64,000 nt of DNA from Streptomyces europaeiscabiei (GTDB taxonomy: Bacteria > Actinomycetota > Actinomycetes > Streptomycetales > Streptomycetaceae): positions 9,800,001-9,864,000 of the forward strand of contig NZ_CP107841.1 of assembly GCF_036346855.1 (NCBI RefSeq). The letters run 5' to 3'. A program made the translations under genes and the position numbers. The stretch's first letter is position 1. Each line of letters begins with the position of its first letter. The notes beneath the pieces are model-generated. The model was not told where the DNA came from. It saw nothing but the letters and a program-made list of their open reading frames with translations, and searched no databases. Positions 43,369 through 51,198 of the stretch are shown piece by piece.

Positions 43369-46300
43369 ATGGACCGTGACCAGAGTCACCGCACCCCACC
43401 CCTGACCCGCCGTCAACTTCTCGCCGCCACCGGGGCCACCGGGGCCGCCGCGGTCCTCGGCACCGCCGGAGCGGCCGCCCCCGCCGTCGCCCGGCCCGCC
43501 GCCCCCGGCCTCTCCCTCACCTTCACCCGGGCCACCAACGGCTCGGCGACCCTCGCGACCGGCGGCGACACGCTGATCGCCGAGATCCAGAGCGGCCTGT
43601 GGTCCCTGCCGCGCGGCGGCGGCAAGGCGGTCCCCCTCACCCCGGCCGGCCTCGAACCCAACCGGCCCACGTACTCCCCGGCCGGCGACCTCATCGCCTT
43701 CTGCGCCTACCGGGGCGGCGGCTTCCACCTCTGGACCATGCGCCCCGACGGCACGGAGCTGAAGCAGCGCACCGACGGCCCCTGGGACGACCGTGCCCCG
43801 GCCTGGTCGCCCGACGGCACCCGGCTCGCCTTCGGCTCCGAACGCGGCGGCGACCCCGGCAGCCCCGTCAACGGATGCCCCTACCGCGTACACGTCCTGG
43901 ACCTCGGCTCCGGCGACGTCACCCGCGTCACCGGCCTCCCCGGCCAGGACGGCCCCCTCCAGGACGGCACGTGGGAGGACTTCGACCCCACCTGGTCGCC
44001 GGACGGCACCCGGCTGCTGTTCGTGCGCGCCAAGGTCGTCACCACGGGCACCACCCCGTCCGCCGAGTCCCGCACCATCGCCGCCGTGGCCGCCGACGGC
44101 ACCGGACCGGTGACCGTCGAGCACACCGAGACCGCCGCCGCCCAGGTCATGACCCCGGCCCTCGCCCCCGACGGGCGCCTCGCGTACCTGCGCACCACCG
44201 CCGCCCCGAACGGCTCCTGCACCCTCGTCGTAGCCGGAGAGCCCGTCCCGGTCGACGGCGACGTCGCACCCGTGCCGCCCCGCTGGACGGCGGAAGGAGA
44301 GCTGCTGCTCACGCTGGACGGCCGGTTCACCCTCGTACGCCCCGAGGATCCCGCGCGGCCGGAAGTGATCCCCTTCATGGGAGTGCTCCCGGTGGACCGC
44401 CCGCGCTACCGGATCAAGGAGTACGACCTCGGGGAGGCACGTGTGCGGCCCGCGCGGGGCATCCATCTGCCCGCGCTGTCGCCCGACGGCCGGAGCATCG
44501 CGTTCGCCGCCCTCAACTCACTCTGGCTGGCCGGTACTTCGGGTGGACGCCCGCCGAGGATGCTACGGAAGTCGCCGCCCACCCGCTGGCTCCTCGCGCC
44601 CTCCTGGGCGCGCGACGGAAAGTCCCTCGTCTACGCCGACGACCGCGACGGCCTCCTCGGTGTGTACCGGCACGATCCGGCCACCGGCGAGGAGACCGCC
44701 CTCGCCGGCGGCGGCCGGGTCATGCCCGCGCTCTCGCCCGACGGGCAGCGGCTCGCGTGCCTCGACATGGCCGGACGGCTCGTCGTACGGAACCTGGCGA
44801 GCGGCGAGGAACGCGTCCTCGTGGCGCCGCTCGGCGGGGGCGGGATCCCCGGCAGGCCGAGCTGGTCGCCCGACGGCCGGTACCTCGCGCTGTGCGATCG
44901 CAACCGTCTCGGCGCCCGATTCCGCGAGGGCTACAACCTGATCCGGATCGTCGACGCCAGGACCGGCGCCGACCGGCTGCACGCGGTCGCGCCCCACACC
45001 TCGATCGCCGACCGGTACGACTCCGGGCCCGTCTGGTCGCCCGACGGCCGCCTGCTGGCCGTGATCGTCGAGTCCGCGCTCTGCCTGCTGCCGGTGACCC
45101 CGGACGGCACCCCCCGCGGGAAGCTGCGCACCCTCACCACCGAACCCGCCGACCACCCCACCTGGTCCGGTGACTCCAGGACCCTTCTCTACCAGTCGGG
45201 CACCCGCCTGCGCCTCATCGACGTCTCCGGCGACCACGCCCGGACCGTCCGGGTGCCGCTAGACCGCACCCGGCCCACACCCGCCGACACCGTCGTCCAC
45301 GCCGGACGCCTGTGGGACGGCACCGGCGAGACGGTCCGCGACGACGTCGACATCGTCGTACGCGGCGGCCGCATCACCGCTGTCGAACCCCACCGGAACA
45401 ACCGTCGGGCCGCCCTCCGCCGCGTCGACGCCTCCGCACACACCGTGCTCCCCGGCCTGTGGGACACCCACACCCACCCCTGGCAGAGCACCTACGGCGG
45501 CCGCCAGGCCGCCGGGCAGCTCACCTACGGCATCACCACCGCCGTCTCCCTCGGCGGTTTCGCCCACGAACAGGCCCGTATCCGCGAGGAGGTGAACGCC
45601 GGGCGGCTCGCCGGACCCCGGCTGCTCACCACCGGCGAACTCCTCGACGGCGCGCGGGTCGCCTACAGCATGGGGCGCGCCCACCGGACGAAGGCGGGCC
45701 TGCGCCGCACACTGGAGCGCGCCGAGGCGCTCGACTGGGACTTCGTCAAGACCTATGTACGGGCCCCCGGTTGGGTGATGAGCGAGGCCGCCAGCTTCGC
45801 CCACGAACGTCTCGGCGTCCGCACGGGAGGTCACCTGCTCTCGCCGGGGGTCCAGCTCGGACAGGACCTGACGACCCATCTGCAGGCCACCCAGCGAGCC
45901 GAGTTCGGCCACGCCATCACCGCGAGCGGGCGGGCGTACGAGGACGTGGTGGAGACCTACACCCGCGAGGGCGTGGACTTCTCCCTCATCGCCACCCCCT
46001 TCACGGCCGCGCCCCTCATGGGCGCCGACCCGTCCCTGGCCGACGACCCCCGGGTCACGGTCGTGATGCCGCCGTGGGACGCCGCCCTCGTACAGCAGGG
46101 TGCGGGAATTTTGCCGACGCCCGCCCAGCTCGCCGCGCTGCGCACCGAGATCGACATCTACCGGCGGATCCTCGCGGCCGGCGGCGTCATCGCCCTCGGC
46201 ACCGACCAGCCGCTCGGCCCCGTGGGCCTCTTCCTCCACCTCGCCCTGCGCGCCCTGCACGACGGCGGGCTCACGCCGGCCGAGACCCTGCGCACCGCGA

Positions 46301-46584
46301 CCGCCCTCCCGGCCCGGCTCTTCGGCCTCGACGACGACCTCGGCACGGTCGAGACGGGCAAGCTCGCGGACCTGACCGTCGTCGACGGCGACCCCTTCAC
46401 GGACTTCGCCGACCTCGTCCGCACGGTGTCGGTCCTGCGGGGCGGAACCCCTTGGACCACCGAGGAACTGGTGGCCGCGTACCGGCCCACGGCGCCGCGC
46501 ACGAAGGCGGCCGGTACCGAGGAGGACTGGCTGGAGGTGGGCCGGCTGATGCGGCAGGACGGCTGCTGCCACCACGATCACTGA
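43369..46584 (+). CDS. Tat-exported TolB-propeller / amidohydrolase fusion
   Basis: 1071 residues. The twin-arginine leader TRRQLLAATGATGAA is followed by a beta-propeller of WD40/PD40-type repeats over about residues 60-630 (PAWSPDGTRLAFGSERGG, PTWSPDGTRLLFVRAK, PSWSPDGRYLALCDRN, PVWSPDGRLLAVIV). A metal-dependent amidohydrolase barrel occupies about 640-1050 (LPGLWDTHTHPW, FGHAITASGRAYEDV, ALGTDQPLGP). The HxH and late Asp metal ligands are present. Propeller-amidohydrolase fusions are secreted hydrolases of unknown substrate. The tail DGCCHHDH looks metal-binding. ATG 43369 lacks a ribosome site, so the start is uncertain. A hairpin follows the stop. Confidence 0.9.
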   Translation: MDRDQSHRTPPLTRRQLLAATGATGAAAVLGTAGAAAPAVARPAAPGLSLTFTRATNGSATLATGGDTLIAEIQSGLWSLPRGGGKAVPLTPAGLEPNRPTYSPAGDLIAFCAYRGGGFHLWTMRPDGTELKQRTDGPWDDRAPAWSPDGTRLAFGSERGGDPGSPVNGCPYRVHVLDLGSGDVTRVTGLPGQDGPLQDGTWEDFDPTWSPDGTRLLFVRAKVVTTGTTPSAESRTIAAVAADGTGPVTVEHTETAAAQVMTPALAPDGRLAYLRTTAAPNGSCTLVVAGEPVPVDGDVAPVPPRWTAEGELLLTLDGRFTLVRPEDPARPEVIPFMGVLPVDRPRYRIKEYDLGEARVRPARGIHLPALSPDGRSIAFAALNSLWLAGTSGGRPPRMLRKSPPTRWLLAPSWARDGKSLVYADDRDGLLGVYRHDPATGEETALAGGGRVMPALSPDGQRLACLDMAGRLVVRNLASGEERVLVAPLGGGGIPGRPSWSPDGRYLALCDRNRLGARFREGYNLIRIVDARTGADRLHAVAPHTSIADRYDSGPVWSPDGRLLAVIVESALCLLPVTPDGTPRGKLRTLTTEPADHPTWSGDSRTLLYQSGTRLRLIDVSGDHARTVRVPLDRTRPTPADTVVHAGRLWDGTGETVRDDVDIVVRGGRITAVEPHRNNRRAALRRVDASAHTVLPGLWDTHTHPWQSTYGGRQAAGQLTYGITTAVSLGGFAHEQARIREEVNAGRLAGPRLLTTGELLDGARVAYSMGRAHRTKAGLRRTLERAEALDWDFVKTYVRAPGWVMSEAASFAHERLGVRTGGHLLSPGVQLGQDLTTHLQATQRAEFGHAITASGRAYEDVVETYTREGVDFSLIATPFTAAPLMGADPSLADDPRVTVVMPPWDAALVQQGAGILPTPAQLAALRTEIDIYRRILAAGGVIALGTDQPLGPVGLFLHLALRALHDGGLTPAETLRTATALPARLFGLDDDLGTVETGKLADLTVVDGDPFTDFADLVRTVSVLRGGTPWTTEELVAAYRPTAPRTKAAGTEEDWLEVGRLMRQDGCCHHDH

Positions 46585-46602
46585 GGAACACCGGCCCGGA
46601 TC

Positions 46603-46641
46603 CGGGGCCCTCGCGTCGACGACTGCCGGCCGAGGGCCCCG
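46603..46641 (+). terminator. hairpin terminator after the propeller-amidohydrolase
   Basis: CGGGGCCCTCG (46603-46613) pairs perfectly with 46631-46641 around a 17-base loop, 18 bases after the stop. A smaller hairpin (46733-46738 with 46746-46751) lies nearer the convergent pobA end. The rest of the 230-base gap shows no gene. Confidence 0.65.
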
Positions 46642-46814
46642 AGGCGGCCGGGGCTCCGTGCCTGGTGTCGCGCCCCTGGGCCGTTTCTGACGGCTCTTGA
46701 AGCCGTTCGCGAGCGGTTACGGACGAGTCAGGTGAGGCGGCCAGTGCCTCACGAGTCACCTCGCGCGGCGCCGATCGGCCGGATGCTCTCCGACCAGGAG
46801 CCATCGGAAGCGCC

Positions 46815-48047
46815 CTAGTGGTCGGTGTCCTTGCCGATGAACAGCTCCGCGAAGGTGGACGCGGCAGCGGGGGAGTCGAGGACGCGGCGGAGCCGGGCGG
46901 TCGCGGCGCCCGCCCGGAACGCGTCGCCGGACGACGGCCCGTGCAGCAGCTCCGCCAGCCACTGCGAGAACTCCTGGTAGTGCCAGACCCTGCGCAGACA
47001 GGCCTGCGAGTAGCCGCGCAGCCCACTGTCGTCGCCCTTGCCCAGGTGGGCGATCAGGGCGTCCGCGAGGAGCAGGGAGTCGTGCAGCGCGAGGTTCATG
47101 CCCTTCGCGGCGATCGGCGCGACGAGGTGAGCCGCGTCGCCCGCGAGGTACAGCCGGCCGTACGCCATCGGCTCGGTGACGTAGTTGTGCATGTCGAGCA
47201 CCCGCTTCTCGACCAGCGGGCCCTCGGCGAGCGGCCTGGTGCCGGGTACGGCCAGCCGGGCGTGCAGCTCGGACCAGACCCGCTCGTCCGGCCAGTTCGC
47301 CGGGTCGTCGCCGGCCGGAACCTCCAGGTAGTAGCGGGTGACCTCGGGGCTGCGCGCCATGTGCCCGGCGAAGCCCCGGGGATGCACACCGAGGATCACG
47401 CAGTCGGACGACGGCGGTGCCTCGGCGAGCAGCGCCAGCCAGTCGACCCCGTGATCGTGCCGGGCGACCGTGGCCCGCCCGGCGGGCAGCGCGGACCGCG
47501 TGACGCCGCGCGCGCCGTCGCAGCCGGCGATGAACTCGCAGCGCAGAAGCCGGCGTTCGCCCGTCGCCGGATCCACGTACGACACGGACGGCTGCTCGCC
47601 GTCGATGTCGTGCAGCTCGACATCGCGCACGCCGAAGCGGATGTCGCCGCCCCGGACGTCCGCGTACTCCCTGACCAGGTCCGTCACCAGCAGCGGCTGC
47701 GGATACACGTAGTGGTGGTGCCCGGTGATCTCCGTGTACGGGAACCGCCGTCGCTCACCGGCGAAGCGGAACTCGAACTCGGTGTGCACCGGCGCCCGTT
47801 CCACGAGCCGGTCGGCCAGCCCGCGCCGCTCCAGCGCACGCACCGCCCACTCCTCCAGGAACCCGGCCCGGGGCCGCCGCTCGATGAACTCCCGGCTCTC
47901 GGTCTCCAGCACCACGCAGTCCACGGAGGCGGCCCGCAGGATGTTGCCGACGGTCAGCCCGGCGGGTCCCGCACCGACGATGACGACCGGGGTGCGCTCG
48001 GCCGCGGAAGGGCCCGAGGGGGAGGCCGGGGAGGTGGGGGTGGTCAT
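46815..48047 (-). CDS. pobA: 4-hydroxybenzoate 3-monooxygenase
   Basis: 410 residues. FAD loop VVIVGAGPAGLTVGNILR, the strongly conserved PobA run HHHYVYPQPLLVTDL, and the flavin/NADPH motif LYLAGDAAHLVAPIAAKGMN match p-hydroxybenzoate hydroxylase over its full length. It converts 4-hydroxybenzoate to protocatechuate with NAD(P)H and O2, feeding the beta-ketoadipate pathway. No pca genes or dedicated PobR regulator are adjacent here, so its regulation must come from elsewhere or from the region upstream of 48047. Weak ribosome site. Confidence 0.93.
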   Translation of the reverse strand: MTTPTSPASPSGPSAAERTPVVIVGAGPAGLTVGNILRAASVDCVVLETESREFIERRPRAGFLEEWAVRALERRGLADRLVERAPVHTEFEFRFAGERRRFPYTEITGHHHYVYPQPLLVTDLVREYADVRGGDIRFGVRDVELHDIDGEQPSVSYVDPATGERRLLRCEFIAGCDGARGVTRSALPAGRATVARHDHGVDWLALLAEAPPSSDCVILGVHPRGFAGHMARSPEVTRYYLEVPAGDDPANWPDERVWSELHARLAVPGTRPLAEGPLVEKRVLDMHNYVTEPMAYGRLYLAGDAAHLVAPIAAKGMNLALHDSLLLADALIAHLGKGDDSGLRGYSQACLRRVWHYQEFSQWLAELLHGPSSGDAFRAGAATARLRRVLDSPAAASTFAELFIGKDTDH

Positions 48048-48155
48048 TCGAGCATTATGCCGGGCACCGTGCGAGCGGCTTCAAATGACGTGCGGGGCAG
48101 GGGTGTTGGAGTCTGCGGGCGGCTGGGGCGGCTGGGGCGGCAGTGGCGGCCGGGG

Positions 48156-49143
48156 TCACCGCAGCCCGAACTGCCTGGCCCAGCCCGTGATGTCGGCCGT
48201 GGTCGCGTTGCCGCCGCAGACCACGAGGCCCAGCCGGGCGCCGTCGCCGACCCGCTCCAGCACCTGCCGGGCCGCCGGCAGCAGGCATCCGGCGGCGGGT
48301 TCCGTCCACACCTTGGCGTGCTCGGCGAAGTCGAGGACGCCCTGCACCGCCTCGGCGTCGGAGACCACCAGGACGTCCTCGACGAGGGCGGCCACATGGT
48401 CGTAGGTGAGCTGGGAGGCGGAGGGCGCGCTGAGCGTGGTGACGATGGAGGAGAGGGGGACGGTCACGGGTCCGCCCGCCGCCACCGCCCCGGTCATGGC
48501 CGTGGCGCCGACGGTCTCCACACCCCAGACGCGGACGCCGGGACGCAGGGCCGCGAAGGCCGCCGCGACACCGGCGACGAGCCCGGCCACCACCGATGCT
48601 CACGAGCACGTCGGTGAGCGCGCCGGACCGCTGCGTCTCCTCGACGTCCTCGGTGAACTCCAGACCGACGGTGCCCTGACCGGCGATCACCAACGGGTCG
48701 TCGAACGGGTGGACGAGGGTGAGACCCTCCGACCGCAGCCGCTCGGTCAGCGCGAACGCCTCCGCCATCCCGTCGGTGAGCCGCAGCGAGGCCCCGGCCG
48801 CCTCGACGAGGTCGATGGCGCGCTGTGAGGCGGTCCTCGACATCACCACGGTCGCCTTGATGTGCAGCGTGGCGGCCATGTGCGCCAACGCGATCCCGTG
48901 ATTACCGCCGCTGACCGCCACGACCCCGGCCGCGCGCTCGGCGTCCGTCAGCGTCAGGAGCTTCGCCGTCGCGCCGCGTGCCTTGAAGGAGCCGGTTCGC
49001 TGCAGCAGCTCCAGCTTCGTGGTGACCGGTACGCCGAGGAGGGCGGACAGCCCCGGGCTCGGGATCGTCGGCGTCCGCACGACATGCCCGGCGATCCTCG
49101 CGGCCGCGTCCTGGATCTCGGAGATCCCGATCAACACATCCAC
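48156..49143 (-). pseudogene. threonine/serine dehydratase (PLP fold II), interrupted by a +1 frameshift
   Basis: The N-terminal part (about 185 codons from GTG 49143 or 49137) has the PLP lysine in TGSFKARGATAKLL and the phosphate-cradle SGGNHG. At the glycine loop the frame breaks. It reads SIGG then leaves frame, while the continuation GLVAGVAAAFAALRPGVRV to the end (including VVCGGNATTADITG) is one frame over. Removing one C within the GGCC at 48585-48588 would restore an uninterrupted enzyme of about 328 residues that deaminates Ser/Thr to the 2-oxoacid. Either a recent inactivation or a sequencing error; both halves are otherwise intact. Confidence 0.85.
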
Positions 49144-49288
49144 CTCGTTCCATGCTGCCTGGTGACGACCGGTGCCGGTCCCCGCCGAGACTATCCTCGC
49201 CCCCGCAGCCCCTACCCGTCCCTCCCCAGGGGCTGCGCCCCTTCGACCCCCGCCCGCCGGCCGGTCCGTCGTGGTTGCTCGCGGAGTT

Positions 49289-49333
49289 CCCCACGCCCCT
49301 TGAAGGGCCACAGGCCCTTCAAGGGGCGTGGGG
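49289..49333 (-). terminator. 21-bp perfect hairpin terminator of the redox-signalling operon
   Basis: CCCCACGCCCCTTGAAGGGCC (49289-49309) pairs without mismatch with 49313-49333 around a 3-base loop, extended by one more A-T pair. It begins 2 bases after the UBP zinc-finger stop. It is the strongest hairpin in the window. Confidence 0.88.
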
Positions 49334-49335
49334 AG

Positions 49336-49686
49336 TCACCGCAGGGCCTCGGTCCAGTTCGGAGGGACGCGGCCCGCGGGCCCCGGCGTCGCCTGGTCGG
49401 CCGGATGGCTGAGCGGCGGGACGAGGTCGGGACCGGACTCGTACATCTCGGAGGTCTCGTAGTTCCAGAACCAGGACTCGCCGGGCTCGTAGCTCTGTAC
49501 GAAGGGATGCCCCGTGGCCCCCGCGTGGGCCGTGGCGTGCTGGGCCGGCGAGGAGTCGCAGCAGCCGATGTGCCCGCACTGGGCGCAGCGTCGCAGATGG
49601 AACCACCAGCCGCCGGCCGCGTCGCACTCCACGCATCCGTCACCGCTCGGCGGGACGGTGGGGTCGATTCCGGCGGGCAGGGTCAT
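49336..49686 (-). CDS. UBP-type zinc-finger protein
   Basis: 116 residues. Zinc ligands fit the ZnF-UBP pattern: C18 and C21, C34 and C37, C42, then H50/H54 and H60, ending with an aromatic-rich SWFWNYETSEMY. In eukaryotes this domain binds the C-terminal tail of ubiquitin; bacterial stand-alone versions are common in actinobacteria and have no settled partner. The ATG overlaps the stop of the kinase gene (ATGA), so its synthesis is coupled to the kinase. A role in sensing a ubiquitin-like or peptide tail, or in redox-sensitive zinc binding, is inference. Confidence 0.88.
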   Translation of the reverse strand: MTLPAGIDPTVPPSGDGCVECDAAGGWWFHLRRCAQCGHIGCCDSSPAQHATAHAGATGHPFVQSYEPGESWFWNYETSEMYESGPDLVPPLSHPADQATPGPAGRVPPNWTEALR

Positions 49687-51179
49687 GAGGCCTCCTCGGG
49701 GGCAGGGTCCGGGTCGTCGGCGAGCGTGAGGTCCAGGTCGGCCGACGGTGCCGTGAGCGGCAGGAAGACCTGGAAGCGGGTGTCGCCGGGGCGGGAGTGG
49801 ACCTCGATATGCCCGTGGTGCTTGTTGACGACGATGCGCCAGGAGATGTCGAGGCCGAGCCCGGTCCCCTGCCCGACCGGCTTGGTGGTGAAGAAGGGGT
49901 CGAAGATACGCCCCCGGATATCCGCCGGGATACCGGGACCCGTGTCGCGGAACTCCACGAGCACCTGGTCACGGTGGTCCGGCGCCGTCCGTACCGTCAG
50001 CGTGCCCGCGCCGCCGGTGTCGTTGATCGCGGAGACCGCGTTGTCGATCAGGTTCGTCCACACCTGGTTCAGCTCACCCGGATATGCGGGGATGCGCGGC
50101 AGAGTGCGGTCGTACTCCTTCACCACCTCGATCCGCTCGCCGATCTTCCCGGACAGCATCAGCAGCGTGCTGTCGAGGAGTTCGTGGACGTCCGCGTTCT
50201 GGTACGGGGCACGATCGAGTTGTGAGTACTGCTTGGCCGCGTCGACGAGCCGGCTGACACGGGTGGTGGAGTCCTCGATCTCGTTCATCAACAGCTCGGT
50301 CTCGACGGTGTAGTTGAGCCAGCGGACCGCGCCTTCGAGGGTGTGCTCGTCCACGGCGGCCGCGACCTGGTCCAGCCAGTCGGTGTCGAGCCCGGCCTGC
50401 ACGAAGTTCGGCGCGAGCTGCCAGCCGCCCGCGATGCCGTGGTCGTCGAACCAGTCCGACAGTTCGTCCTCCCGGTCGGAGGCCTCCAGCGGACTGAGCG
50501 GGGTCGCCTTGGCGACCTGCTCGGCCGTCCGCTCCTGCAGATCTACCAGCGACTCCAGCGTGGCCCGCTTGTACGGCCCGGCGGCGATGACCCCGAGCTT
50601 GTGCCGCATCCCGGCCACCCGCTCCCGCAGCGCGGAGGTGGCCCGTACGGCCGCCGCGGCGGGGTTGTTGAGTTCATGGGTGAGCCCGGCGGACAGCGAA
50701 CCGAGGGCCAGGAGACGTTCACGCTGGCCGATCGTGCGCTGGGTGTTCTGACTGCCGAAGAACAGGCCCTCCAGCAGATGGACGGCCATGGGGAACCAGT
50801 CGCGCATGATCCGGGCGAAGGAGGTCGCGGGGAGAACGAAGAACCGCGAGGGGACCGTGACCCGCATGGAACCCTTGTAACGGGCCTGGTCCGCCTGGTC
50901 GCCGAGATACGCCTGGAAGGCGCCCCCGTACACGCCGACCTGGGAGCTGCGGCTGATCTCCACGTCGTCGTCGCCGACCTGCCGGGACATCACCAGCGTG
51001 CCCTCCAGGAGCACGAAGAAGCAGGTGGCCGGCTCGCCCTCCCGGTAGACATGACCGGGCTCGAACCGCTCCACCCGGCCCTCACGACAGAGCCGGTCCA
51101 ACTGCCCGTCGTCCAGCTTCTCGAACAGGAACAGCCTGCTCAGCTCGGCCCGGTCGCACGGCGACGGCTGCCCGCTCAC
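49683..51179 (-). CDS. cyclic-nucleotide-binding domain fused to histidine kinase
   Basis: 498 residues, no membrane segment. Residues 12-140 form a cNMP/Crp-type beta-roll (FEPGHVYREGEPATCFFVLL, SQVGVYGGAF). The dimerisation helix with the phospho-His at 168 (SAGLTHELNNPAAAAVRA) and a HATPase domain follow (NQVWTNLIDNAVSAIN, FRDTGPGIPADIRGRIFDPF, GTGLGLDISWRIV). It is a soluble kinase probably sensing a nucleotide or redox ligand. GTG start, weak ribosome site. It lies 19 bases behind the REC-flavoprotein gene and overlaps the zinc-finger gene, so its cognate receiver is almost certainly the REC domain of the flavoprotein. Confidence 0.92.
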   Translation of the reverse strand: MSGQPSPCDRAELSRLFLFEKLDDGQLDRLCREGRVERFEPGHVYREGEPATCFFVLLEGTLVMSRQVGDDDVEISRSSQVGVYGGAFQAYLGDQADQARYKGSMRVTVPSRFFVLPATSFARIMRDWFPMAVHLLEGLFFGSQNTQRTIGQRERLLALGSLSAGLTHELNNPAAAAVRATSALRERVAGMRHKLGVIAAGPYKRATLESLVDLQERTAEQVAKATPLSPLEASDREDELSDWFDDHGIAGGWQLAPNFVQAGLDTDWLDQVAAAVDEHTLEGAVRWLNYTVETELLMNEIEDSTTRVSRLVDAAKQYSQLDRAPYQNADVHELLDSTLLMLSGKIGERIEVVKEYDRTLPRIPAYPGELNQVWTNLIDNAVSAINDTGGAGTLTVRTAPDHRDQVLVEFRDTGPGIPADIRGRIFDPFFTTKPVGQGTGLGLDISWRIVVNKHHGHIEVHSRPGDTRFQVFLPLTAPSADLDLTLADDPDPAPEEAS

Positions 51180-51198
51180 GACGACACCCGTACGGTTG

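Noticed and set aside
48156..49143. Programmed ribosomal frameshift in the dehydratase
   Set aside because: No slippery heptamer, downstream structure or known precedent in this family; a single-base indel is simpler.
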